Position numbers and translations under genes: made by a program
NCBI GenBank assembly: GCA_019321725.1
Contig: CM033106.1
Location: 26,400,118 to 26,464,117 of the forward strand
Direction: 5' to 3'
Source of the DNA: Paulownia fortunei
Taxonomy: Eukaryota; Streptophyta; Magnoliopsida; Lamiales; Paulowniaceae
Length of the DNA stretch: 64,000 nt
In this document: positions 38,701 to 50,497 of the stretch, one piece after another
Position numbering within the stretch: position 1 is the first letter of the stretch
Layout: each line of letters begins with the position of its first letter
Notes under the pieces: generated by a model
The model's input: the letters and a program-made list of their open reading frames with translations, nothing else
What the model was told of the DNA's origin: nothing
The model's database searches: none

Positions 38701-40150
38701 TCTATTTATATTATAGTATTAATTAAGAGAAACTTTTATCATGTTTTGAATTTATGTATTATTGTAACACCTGCTGATGTACTGCATAGTTGGGCTGTAC
38801 CTTCCTTAGGCGTCAAATGTGATGCTGTACTTGGTCATTTAAATCAGACGTCTATCTCAGTACAACGAGAAGGCGTTTACTATGGTCAGTGCAGTGAGAT
38901 TTGTGGAATGAAGCTTCTTCTTTTCGTGTTCTGATCATAGAAAGTTCCTGAGCAGAGGGATTCAGAAATGCTATAAGCATCATTTCTTGTGTTATCATGG
39001 CCATGGGATGTTAAAAATTACTTTGATTATATTGACTTGCACATATGGTGGTCAGTAGATAAATTTGTGCACATTATAATGGCATGATTTGAATGTGTTT
39101 CTTGGAAACTTTTTTTTATTAGTTTATTACGTAACTTGTGTTTGAGACGAGGAACATTTTTTATGTTCTCTCACACTTGTTGGAAAGCTTATAATGATAA
39201 CACAAGAATGGGATTTTTTAAGTGACTTTTGAGACGTGTTAGGTTTTCTTCAATGAGATGATCTCACTGTGTAAGAAACCCAATGATCACATTAATTGAA
39301 AGTTAGGTTGCCCATTAGCAGGGAAAGTTCAGAAATATGGACTGCTATGGAAGATGTGATAAATTACTTCAACGCTGTAGATGGCATTAGACAATTTAGT
39401 AATAGCCATGTCTTCCAGTATCTAATGGGATGTATGCATGGGCAAGTATCTTTGCAGAAGGCTTTATAGGACACAGTTGTGGTTCCCAATACTAGAAGTT
39501 TTGACATGATGTGCCTTGTTGGCGTTCAGAAGCAAGACTCATAAAAAAGAATTTCTATTCAGAGACCAACGTCCGGATGTGGAATCTTAAGCAGTGTCTT
39601 CCTAACTTTTGGACAAAAATTTGTGCTTGGTTATTCAATTTTTCTGTTGGTCATTTTGGTAAAATATGATCAGTTCTATTGTCTCATTTTATATTGGATA
39701 TTTATCTGGGCAGGATTTTTCTTTTTTGGTAATCAATGCGTCGTCTCATTTGCTAATGTGAATTTTGGGATATTTTTTTTTTTTTTTGCAGTTGTTCCTT
39801 GGTGTCCTTTACTCATTCATCCCCTTTGATTTCCTCCGGATAGGTACTTCGATATGATTTGCTTCCTCTAATTGTTTGAGGACTAATCATTCTGCTTAAG
39901 TAGTTTTTGTTCCCTCTTATATGTGTGCGCGAGCAGTGTTGGTGGTGGTGGGAGGGTGTTGGTGTTCATTATGTTTCTCAATTCTCATTCAAAATCTCCA
40001 TCTGCTGTAGGTCGTCGAAACATTATAGATGTGTTTGACTACTCCGCCTTTGCTCTCTCATTCATCTTGTATCTGGTTGGCCTGTATGTCCGCCGAAGGC
40101 GCCTAAGAAACATTAGAGAGTTGGTTGACATGCAGGCGGGGCACGAGTGA
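32770..40150 (+). CDS. RING-type E3 ubiquitin ligase, RNF170-like, tandem copy 2
   Basis: Paralogue of the gene at 24545-30558, predicted 271 aa from five exons: 32770-33097, 35126-35322, 36509-36607, 39792-39843, 40011-40150. The RING reads CPIC, PCGHWYC, SCI, CRCPMC. The C-terminal part has hydrophobic segments ([17 protein letters not shown] and [15 protein letters not shown]) and ends in a basic YVRRRRLR stretch, as expected for an ER-membrane RNF170 protein. Its N-terminus differs from copy 1: Gly/Thr/Pro-rich rather than Met/Glu-rich. Exons 2 to 5 are 197, 99, 52 and 140 nt in both copies. Intron 1 here starts with a normal GT. Intron 3 (about 3.2 kb) carries a mitochondrial cox2 fragment, and intron 2 an ACCCG-rich repeat. 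The ATG at 32770 is the first in-frame one. Confidence 0.9.
35990..36230. mobile_element. Small non-autonomous transposon-like repeat with ACCCG ends
   Basis: GC-rich ends full of GGACCCG and CGGGTT motifs (35990-36030 and about 36160-36230) surround an AT-rich middle. Short plant MITEs with tandem GACCCG motifs look like this. No coding capacity. The ends are not exact inverted copies, so the borders are approximate. It sits in intron 2 of the second RNF170-like gene. Confidence 0.4.
38758..38908 (+). pseudogene. cox2: Nuclear insertion of mitochondrial cox2 (C-terminal fragment)
   Basis: Fifty codons translate as a close match to plant mitochondrial cytochrome c oxidase subunit 2, through [21 protein letters not shown] and the copper-A motif CSEIC. 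The match stops just after CSEICG, before the NHAF segment that carries further metal ligands, and nothing of the N-terminal membrane part is present. It lies inside intron 3 of an RNF170-like gene in the same orientation. Within the match GHLNQ replaces the usual GRLNQ, and Leu replaces a Pro before it, consistent with C-to-T decay. It cannot encode a working subunit. Confidence 0.9.
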
Positions 40151-41064
40151 AAGTTTCTGTACTGACATCTTCCTTCATGGAACCACCCTGCTATTAATTT
40201 GAGCTTTTGCTGCAGTGTTGGATGTGTTTACAACTCCGGTTCAGCACATGTCAATTGCTGGCTGCAGGTCAATTAATTCAACTTGGCATGATTGGAAGTT
40301 GCTAGAGGCATCTTATTCCGGCGTATGCTGCATTACAGATGTGCCATCAATTGTGGTTTAGGAGTTCACTGACCGGTGCTTGATGCCTGGTCAGTCAAAT
40401 TGGGCAAGTGTTCTCCTTTAGAGGTCTGGTGGTTAGATCACTTCTGTACATAACACAAATGAGCGTCTCAATCAAATTGGCAAGTAGTTGGCCTTCTGCT
40501 GTTTAGATCACTTTGTACAAATGAGCGTCTGTCGATCTGGTTGCTAAGAGTGTATCCCCATCACTGTAAATATATTTTCAGGAACTAGCAAATGTTTGCC
40601 CATGTATAGATGTTCGAGCCCAATAAATTTGCATTGTTACTCCTTTTTGTTGTATGTTTATATCATGTTTTTCCTTGTAATATTTTTGACTTTGGTAGCC
40701 GTCTGATGGATCTATTCTGGTCCTGTATTCTTTAACATCACAATTCCCAAGAGAGCTGCTAACTTTTGAGCCGCTCACAGGGAGACCGTGGAATTCTTAT
40801 AAAGAACTGATCAGGTAAAAACTAAGTAATAATTCGAAAGCAAAAAATGTGCCTCATGCAAACTGTAGCAGGTGGCAACTGTATGACTGAAAATAATTCT
40901 CAGTTTCAAGTCTCTAAACATAACAATAATACCCTAAAATAAAATCCACACTCAACATGCCACCACCTACCCTCGTCGATCAACCCTCAAGAGGTTCAAT
41001 TTATACATAGCAGCTAAACTATAAGAAACCAACCCTAACATGTCCAAGACAACCAACAGAGAGT

Positions 41065-44000
41065 TTACTCCTTTATCAAATTTGCATACCAAGGGCCATG
41101 AACAATAACAGACACCTTTGCTATCACCACTAATGCTGATGCAGCCTCAACAACCTCATCGAGGAGTAAAGCTGCTCCCACTTTCTGTAACGCCATTTCA
41201 GCTAATTCTCTCCCCTGTTTTCCAGTTCCCCCAAGCAGGACTCCTTTTGCAGCCAGATATACAGCTTGAGAAACGCGAGTAAAAACAGCATCTTCTTCTT
41301 GCAGACTTTTGGTCAACATCCTTGCCATGATTTCTTTCATTGGCTGAAGCTTCGTGTCAACAAATTTGTTGTCTTCCTCCACAGCAGTGCTGAGTGTTTC
41401 AATAATATCTTGGATACCAGCATCAGCAACAGAGTCCAGACAGTCGGAGAGTTGTTTGAAACTGCTCAAAAGTATGTTTTCCATGTGTGATTACCATATG
41501 CTCAGTCAGAAGTGTATGTCGCAAGACTAGAATGCTGCGATTACACGATTTAAGAAAATCTGTCAGTGGGACAGAAGAAATAAGACAACAATATTTGGAA
41601 AATCAGAAAATTCTCTCTTTCCAAATCATAAACGTACTTCTCCATACAAATGTGAAAAGTGAAATAGCTGAAAGTATTAGATTCATCAAACCTACCTCGT
41701 TGCAATCACAATAATCTTCTGAATTCGGGACTGCAGACTTCTAAGCCTGAGGAGATTAAGGTTCATAGTTTCTGGTAGCTCTCCTTCTGTCAAACCAGCT
41801 ATGTTGCTTACCAACTTTATCAAGCCTAACCTCACCAACAAATCAATCTCCTCCCCCTTGCATTCTATATTGGGATCAATTGTCTCTGGAGCAAAAACCA
41901 AGATGCTGTGTTTAAACTGGCAGGTAAATAGACCAAATTTTATATGTGTGTGTGTGGTATTTTAGACCAAATTTGATGATGATTATGATGGTCGAGTAAA
42001 AGAGAAATATATATATATATATGTATGTATGTATAACATAAACCCAAACTCGGATACCAACCCATATTATTTGTAGCACTGGAGGTTGAAGATACATCAG
42101 CTTGATTTTCACTCATTTTAACCAATAAACTTCCTCCAGTTCGGAGCGTGGTGGAAGGAAGGAAACTCGACGAACGCTCATGTCTCCTCTTCAACTTTGA
42201 GAGAGAATTTTTGTGTTCATTCCATTCCCCATCTTTGCCACCTCTCACAGATGAAAACCATTTCACTGTCAAGGGTAGAGCAATGAGGGCATTGGAAGGA
42301 TGCCCATAACGATTGGAGAAAGATTTTCCAAGATAATATAAAGCCTCTGGTCCCTTCAAAAATGGTTCCAACATTTTTATGTTTGCCTTGCTGATTTCTT
42401 GCTTGAATTCCTGGGACAAGCCAAAGGTGTCACTTTGATTCTCTCATCAGAAATGCAAAAGATGTAATCAAATATGGAAGATGTAGCATAGCATCATAAG
42501 TCACCAGCAAGAGACAGTAGACGTAGACATCTAATCGCGGCTTCATTTTGATTGAAAATCAATTTCTATTTGAATAATGATTTCAAAATATAAAGTTCCA
42601 ACCTCTGCTTTCGAGAATAAGAGAGAATAAGAGTAGCCCAAAAACTGTATCTAAATCAATCCAAACCACCCCATTCAAATTTCATTCAATTAAGAAGTAT
42701 CTCATTTTTTAGGATAACTTCTTTTGTCCTGGTCAGGTCAACAAAGGCATGAAATATTTCGATTTTTTTTTCTATAAAATCAAATGGATTTACCTGGACC
42801 AATACTAGATCTGATCTTAGGAGTATCTGCCACAATACAAATGAAGCATCTCATTCAAGAAGATACCCTTCGCACTAAAAAAAGATATCAATTGAAATAA
42901 CCAAAAGGGAAACCTATTTCTGTTCTAGGACAAAGCATAAGCTGAAAACTAGAAGCACCATGGAAATCTACAGTTCAAAACTCATATTTGTTCCAATACA
43001 AAACGCAAGCTCATAGAAATCTTAAGCAGAGACAGACCTGTATCTGTTGTAGAACAAATCGCAAGCCATTAATTAATGCAATGACATATGAATTGTCTGA
43101 GATATCACTGGCCAAACATGTCTGGGCCAACTCCTTCACAAATTGCTGGTGTTTTTTCTTCAACTCATCCTCATAAGCAGGAGCTGAGAGCTTCTGCAAA
43201 GTGATCAATGCAGATTCCAGAATCTTCCCCATATAATCAATGTCTAATTTACATGAATTCAGCACCTAAGAGTCCAAAAGCCCAAGCACATAATAAATAT
43301 CTCAACAGCAGATAAAATTGGAAATAAAAGAAGCTAGGACAGGTAAAGAAGCAAATTAAAGCATAATTAACAGGTACCTGAGTGAGAATCTCAAGGTCAA
43401 TAGCTTCCAAAATTTCCTGTCTCCAGCTATGAGGAGCCATTACATAAATTTCATCCCTCATCTCCCTCATCAATTCCACAACACGGCTGTAGTTAGGTTT
43501 GTCCTGTTTAACAGATTCAACAATGCCATCCCAGAAGGCATTTTCCATAGTCTCTTTCCACATTTCCTGGTCATGACAGTAACAATACTCCAATTATTAG
43601 AAACTAGAAAATACTTGTACTACTATATATAATTTGCAGATTCACCAACCATAATTCTTCGTGAATTGAAAATAATATAAATGTATGTTGCAACAACACT
43701 AACCATGATGCTTCGGTATCCACTGGAAGAACTGGGAAAATCAGTAAAAGCAAGGCGCTCGCCGTGTACATATTCGTTAACGATCATCACATTCTTCATG
43801 TCCAAACTCTCCCCAGAAGATTGGGAAATGCTATTGCTTGATGCAGTGGAATAAACTTCCATTGTATTAGCTCCATCCCTAAAAAAAGACCGCACCACAG
43901 AGCTTTGCTTCGGAGCAGCCGCAGTCAGATTACTTGCTTCATCTGAGTTACCAGAAAAAGAAGGGGAAGCTGGAGTAGGGGATAAGATCAGTGTAGCTAA

Positions 44001-47000
44001 TGGAGTAAGTAAGCTTCCATTCTCCATTGCATTAAAGAATTTCATTCGTGTGTCAGAAAGTGCATTTTCCTTACGCTCAATACCAGCATCTCCACTTAAG
44101 TGTAGCACTTTTTCTCTCAGGAGTTTCTGATCTTCTGACACCTGCATAACAGGGTTATCATACCAACAATGAAATGTAACAGCGAACTTCTCCGAAACAG
44201 AAGGCCTAAGCACTACCTTGCAGTACAGTTTCGGAAATGAAAAAGTTCTAGGTTCTAAATGACAATTATCAGATAGTTTCATAAAACAAATCTCTTATTT
44301 CCAGATTGCAGCCATATCAAGAGCTCCAGAAAAGTTGAACAAGTTTTAACTGTCATCCACCAGTAAAATTAATACATCGTTCTCAATTAGCAATTTAGAA
44401 CGAGATTACTCATATAGCAACACAGTAGCCACTGAACAAGATTTTATACACAACAAAATATTGCTCTTAATTAAAAGTTCAGAACATCAATACTCAGCAA
44501 CATGATAAATGATTAGTTATTTTATGACATAATTGAAAAGTACGAAAGGATAGGGGAAAAACCTGTTTCTGGATAGAGTTCACATCATATGAGAGAGGAC
44601 CACTAACCACTTCAGAAGTCATCTTGCAGGTTTGGATCATAGAAAGTTCAAGACTACAAGCAGCCCTGATCAAATCCTCCTTCAATGACCTAGCATCTTT
44701 AGCCTTCCACACCACAAAGCTGTTCAAAAAGGAGCACGAGGCTGAATCAAATGAAGCAAGCTGAAGCCTGAAGGTCCTTCTTGCCACCAATTCATGGTCA
44801 GATTTCTCATTGGAAACATGTAAGGGCCCATTTAGTAGTATCTTGATCAGCAACTCTAATTCCTGTACAAATTTCCCGGCAGATTTGACCAAAGCTGTCT
44901 CACAGTCTCCTTGCCCACTGATGACAGCATCTGGATGCCCCAGTATCATGTAAGCACAGAGCACAATTCTCACTTGGTACCTTGGTAATTGAAGAGGAGT
45001 TTCAGCAGCTTTCCTCTCAGAGGCAATCTTTCTTTCCTCTCTGTTGGAGTAAGCTTTCCTGGGAGATTCTTTCCGTTGTGGGGAGGCTACTTGCTTGAGG
45101 AGGTGGTCAATATAATCCCAACTAGAAGGATTAGGAGCAGATTCAACTGCCTGTGACAATTTATAGCGGCTTTCAAGCCGAACAAGCAAAGGTTTAGCTG
45201 TATGAAATGTGGCAGTGGACTGCATAAGAAGTGCAAACTGCTCAAATGGCATTGACTTCACAGATCTCTCATTAATATTCAACTCGTTGTAAACCTTGGC
45301 AAGATGTGCAGTTGTTTTTCTTAGCTTTGTGAACTTCCTCCAGCACCTAGAATGCAATATTTCCAGATATAAAATAGCATGAAGTTTAGATTGCAGGCTA
45401 ATGTGTTAAAAAACTCTTATGAGTTTTGAGAAAATTTTCTGAGAAGCAGAAATTGAATACAAACTCAGGGACCCCATCTAGAAATGATTTTGGGAATATA
45501 TCAGAAGGAAGCTATAAATCAATTAGTGAAAGCTGATATGATACTGAATATGACATGAGTACCTAGCTAATTTTCTGGAAAGGGTGTCAGCCTGCTCGTG
45601 CATGGTGTTCCAACAACAGTGAACAGTATTATAAGGTTTTCCTCTCTGCATTAAATATTCTGCTCTCTTTCTCCTTGCCTATTCACAATAAAACTCAAAG
45701 TTAATTGAAGGCCTACAATGACCCAGAATGGGACAACAGAAGCATGCTTGTAAAATCATAGATCAACAAACAATAATGAGTACCCTTTTCAGTTGGTCAT
45801 CTAGCTGCTTCTTCATTTCACTTCTCTCAATCTCTCACTCGCTTGTAACAGAATTGGCTACCTTTTGCACCAGCAAGGCCCAAGCGCGTGCTCGCTTCTT
45901 CTCTGCTTCCAGTAATCCCAATCGCTTTTTCTCAGCAGCTGCACGCTTTTGCCATATTGCATCATGCACTCGTTCTTTATACCTGCTCTCTCAAGCCACT
46001 CGCCGCATCAATGACTGAGATGTCCTCTCCTTTAGAGTGGCCCTCCTTTGACGATAAGCCCAAAGGATAAGCAATCTATTGGCCTCTGCTTGCCGAACCC
46101 TCATTTCATCCTTTGTGCCTAACTTAGCACGTTCCCTTTTGAAGCTCACTTCCTCCTTTGTTTTAGTAGCTTGCCTCAACTCATCAAGCTTAGCCAGGCG
46201 CATCTGAGCATTGGTGAGAATGCTCAACCTATGAATTCAAGCAACAGAATCAAGAAGTGGACACCCATAATCATGTGGAGCAGTGTTGGGGTTGGCATAT
46301 AAAAGTATTTCATGCACAAAACAAAGTTAGTCTAAAAGGACTAGGATAATACCAAACAGCTAAAAACATGAAAAATAAGTCATCAACGACTAAAAAGATG
46401 AATGCAGCTAAGAATACAAACTTTACTAATTCATCATACGTTTGATACTATTCATCATATGACTTTGTATAATCAAACAAATATTGCCACAAGGTAAAAA
46501 CTTTGAACTTTTTTAACTAATGAAAGGGAGGGAAAATATGTATTGAGAGAATTGGCTTAGACAATAAGTTCAAGGGAACACAAGTTCACCTCTTCTCCTC
46601 AGCAGCTAGGAGCTTAGCCTTGAGGCGCTTTCCAAGATCGTCTTCATGAGATGAGGATCGAGAGGGACTTCTGGGCTTCGGCCTAGCCTTGCGTGATATA
46701 TTCTCATAGAATTTCTGCAGTTTGATCAATGTTGATGGAATTATGCATGTCAAAGTTTTTCCAATATTCAAGATACATAATCAAGAAAACCACAGTGTAG
46801 CAAAAATGCCAACACATGGTAAAAAAAACTCCCAAAGATTACGAAACTAAGATTGATATTAGTACAATAATAAAAGAATATACATTATGAAAGCAAAATT
46901 ACAAAAGAAATTTTTACAAATATTATGCGCAACTCATGAACAGAAATAAAAGAGTAAGTGATCACAGTAAGGGGCATGGGATAAGAGTTCAACCAAACAT

Positions 47001-47687
47001 CTGCTTATGCTGATGCGGGGGGAACATACAAGGAAGAAGAGAGGAAAATAAACCAAAGAAAAAAGTTGAAGTCCAAATGTAGGACAAAAAATGAAGGAAA
47101 AAATGGCTGTACTTGTCACCCAACTCTTTCCTAACACGGTAAGAAACCAACCCTCAGAAGAAAGGCTAGAATTTTTTTTTTTTAAAAAAAAAGGAAAACA
47201 ATTATGTACATTCAAAATCAAGAAAAAGATAATCACACTCGGACTTTCTCCTAGAAAATTTAGAGGAACATATACAGATAATATACTCTTTGTCAAACTG
47301 AACTTAACACATGAAGAATTGTTCGTTCCAAAAAAGTTCTATCTAGTACTTTCCATAATTCAAAATCTTTAAGTAAAGGTGGTGTTAAAATAATTATTAC
47401 TGCCTAAACACGAAAAGCAAGAAAAAGGGAATTATTATCAATGGCTAAAAATTTAGATAGAGTAAGAGAAAAGAAAGATGGCCTAGATGGAGAGTTAACA
47501 AAATCTCTAGGAATTGCAATGAAATAGCCCACCACTTTGCCAAGTGGGCTGAGAGGAGGGAGTGAAGTGGGTGTATTCCTTTCTATTCGTTCCCTGGTGA
47601 TGCCCTTTGTGATGAGGAATCACCAAGGTTTGCATGTAATTCACTCGTAATTCACTCTCATTAATAATAGGTTGCTTTAAATGATCC

Positions 47688-47751
<64 letters not shown>

Positions 47752-47931
47752 AGCATCACGAAGCTTGGTTTCAATCTCTTCCACAGTAGACAGCAGCGGC
47801 GTCTTGGGCTTCGAGAGCCGCCTCCTGACCCACGTTGGCATGGTCGACGGCGTGCAAGAGAGAGCGCCGTCGCTGGCAGGAGATTCCATGGCTATTGCCG
47901 CCACCGGCCTCCCCCTCTCCGGCGACTCCAT
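41065..47931 (-). pseudogene. T-complex protein 11-like gene, apparently disrupted
   Basis: Plant TCP11/SOK1-like proteins are long, coiled-coil-rich and of poorly known function. Eleven exons are traceable: 47719-47931, 46590-46714, 45784-46228, 45563-45678, 44563-45346, 43704-44141, 43378-43566, 43038-43265, 42062-42410, 41696-41885, 41065-41534. They total 3547 nt, one over a multiple of three, for about 1180 codons, which is the family's length. Landmarks: ARPKPRSPSRSSSHE in exon 2, the basic helical exon 3, LCAYMILGHPDAV and SGQGDCE in exon 5, TTLRTGG in exon 9, HGPWYANL near the end. Lesions: in-frame TGA at 45991-45993 and 45835-45837, both where relatives have Arg (CGA to TGA), and a frameshift at about 41485-41496. 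A product would stop at about 191 aa. Splice sites are still intact, so the decay is recent. It is convergent with the RNF170-like gene ending at 40150. Confidence 0.85.
47691..47748. repeat. Compound (CA)n-(GA)n microsatellite at the TCP11-like exon 1/intron 1 border
   Basis: A run of CA units (about 47691-47719) is followed by GA units (47721-47748). On the minus strand the reading frame continues from LRDAD into Leu-Ser repeats, then TAT, then a GT run. Relatives have LRRQ here before the conserved FYE. A donor within the GT run directly after TAT at 47719 keeps the frame into exon 2. Confidence 0.9.
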
Positions 47932-50255
47932 CACCCAAACAAGATTAATTACCAAGAATCGAAAAAACAAACAGCAAATCAAACTATAAGTATTCAGAAC
48001 AACAACACGCTGAGAGTATGAAAAATCAATGATAAAACATTTATTATCATAACAAATTCTTTTATTATCATAACAAATTCAAATATATAAACTTCGCGCC
48101 TCTATATACATCTGAAAAAAATATCGAGAGAGAGTGTGATGGTAGAGAGAGAAGGAAAATTGAATTAACTTCTAGTGTTTGTTAAGCAACGGTAACGATG
48201 ATTCAAACAAATAAGTTTTTCAGTGTGTGGGCAACACAATTTTAGGTTCGAAATTCTATATTTGATGAATAATTATAAATAATAAATAAACATTTCGTTT
48301 TATCATTATTTATTTATTATTTAAATACTTAATTATAAAATATGAAATTGTATATGTAAGTGTAACATTTCATTTATGAATTTTTCTTAAATAGAAAACA
48401 AGGTAAAAATTATCCCCCTTGTAACTATAGATTAGTGTCAATTAGCCTTCTCCATTAATAAAGCTTTTATTTACCTACTTAAACTAAAAAAAATATTATA
48501 TTCATAAATAAAAATAATTTATAAAGTAACTTTATTAGATAAGTTAGCCTTCAATTAAGTCTAAATTAAATATATATGATTATTACTAAATGACTCCAAT
48601 TTTATATGATTATAAATATATATGCTTAAAGAAGCATCTGGTATATTTTTTTTAATTTTTTTCCACTCAAAAATTTTAATTGCAATATTAATAGATATTA
48701 TAAGAAAATTCTTGTCATTTTTTTTCCCTATTTTTGATTATATTTTTTCATAAATAAATAGTTACACATCGAAATTATTTTATCTTATTTTATTGAAATA
48801 TGCACACACACTTTATATATAACAATTCATAATGTTTATAATAAGTTTTCTATGCATAATTTAGAGTCAGCGACTCTCACACCGTGTGAAACACACCAAT
48901 ACATATATTTACATATATAAGTTATTGTAAAATTTATTTTCTATAAATACGTGTGTACCATATATATAAATATAACAAAATAATTTATAATGATAAATGT
49001 ATGTTAAATATATATAAGTATTTTTATATACTTAGTTAATATATAACAATAAAAATAGATTATATATATTACAAAATTATAATTATATTAATATATTTGT
49101 TGTTTATACATATAAAAATATATGCATAATATATTAAAATTATATATGCGTATATATCTACACAAAATATCTACTTGGGAAACGTGTCGTAAATATTTGT
49201 TCGAGTTCTAAAACCTTATAGTGATATATTTCGAATGAAAAATTGACAAGTTACAAAATTTATTAATTAATAAATGTGTCCAATTCCAGTTTTGGAATTT
49301 ATATTTCAATAATTGAATAATTAACTAATTCTGAAAATTAGAAGAAAATGGTGATAAATCATGTGAACGCTTCTGGGCCTTCTAGCCCAATTTCACTTCA
49401 GTCCAGTTTGTGAATGGCCCAATTGTCCACACCCCATCGCGTTTTCCTTGTTTTTTTACAAATTAAATTTAAATATATTTTTTCATTCGATAAGATTTGA
49501 AACTTGACTCGAATTCAATTTAATTAGCGAAAAAATAAAAAAAATATGTGTAAAATGATCAAACTATTCGACCTCGATACGTGTTCGATTCGATTAAAGT
49601 TATTTCAAACTCAACTCGATTGACAATAAAAATAATTTCAAATACAGATTTTAAAACTGGATAAAAATTTAAACAAACATCGGCTTGACTCGATTCATTA
49701 TACTATTGAGTGGAAATTATTTTCCTCCAATATTCAAAATGATTTTAGCAAAAAATGATGGAATCATTTATGATAATCATTTTCTTTTTATTCATTTTAC
49801 CAACTAAATCTCAATCTTTAACGAGAGAAGTTTTTCGTAAAAATTTCTTTTAGAACGTATTTTAAAAAAAATAAAATTCCACTTTGTACTAAATATAACA
49901 AAGTGTTGCAATGCGCAAATAATTATCCTTTGTTAATTAATCCATTACATGAGAGCAATGTAAACAATTGCTTGAACATCCCATGGTGCTCCTTTTTTCG
50001 CTGAGGAATAGTAAAAGATCACCAACATAAACCATCTAAACTAAGTGGAGAAAAATTCTAAATGTTTTATTCATACCATGTTTCATTTATCGAATAAGAA
50101 AGATAAACACAAATGATGATGCTATTCTCTAACTTTTTTGAATCTTCAACAATTGTCTTCTTGCTATTCATCCTCGTCAAAAAATGGTTGATAGATAGGT
50201 TTTCACTTGTGATTCGAACAAATGGTTAGGAGTTTTTTAATATAATCCTCTAACG
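47932..50255. other. AT-rich intergenic region
   Basis: Upstream flank of the TCP11-like gene followed by very AT-rich DNA with many short TA and TATATA runs (48300-49200). No gene, tRNA or clear mobile element is visible. A duplicated phrase TTTATTATCATAACAAATTC occurs at about 48041 and 48060. Confidence 0.6.
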
Positions 50256-50262
50256 CTCCATA

Positions 50263-50497
50263 AAGTAATAGAACAAGAGATGATGAACCAATGATAGAAA
50301 GCTATAAATGTGTAATATAAATGACATACCTCAAAATACTGAGAACTATGTGTATTTACTATTTTTTGATAGAGGGTTGTAATTCGGTATCGTATGGTCA
50401 TAAACTGCCACGGTTTCATGAGCTTATGAGCTTGGATAGTTCTTATTATACCTTTTAAATTTTACCTTTAGACCTTTAATGGATCATAGTCCTATCA
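50263..50497. repeat. Left terminal direct repeat of the decayed element
   Basis: Matches 53350-53585 with scattered substitutions and small gaps. Ends with GGATCATAGTCCTATCA. The 5' border is uncertain; weaker similarity may extend leftwards to about 50195. Confidence 0.65.

Noticed and set aside
38605..38934. 109-aa open frame containing the cox2 match, as a working nuclear cox2 gene
   Set aside because: It lacks the N-terminal membrane part, a targeting leader and the last metal-binding residues; the flanks are unrelated intron sequence.
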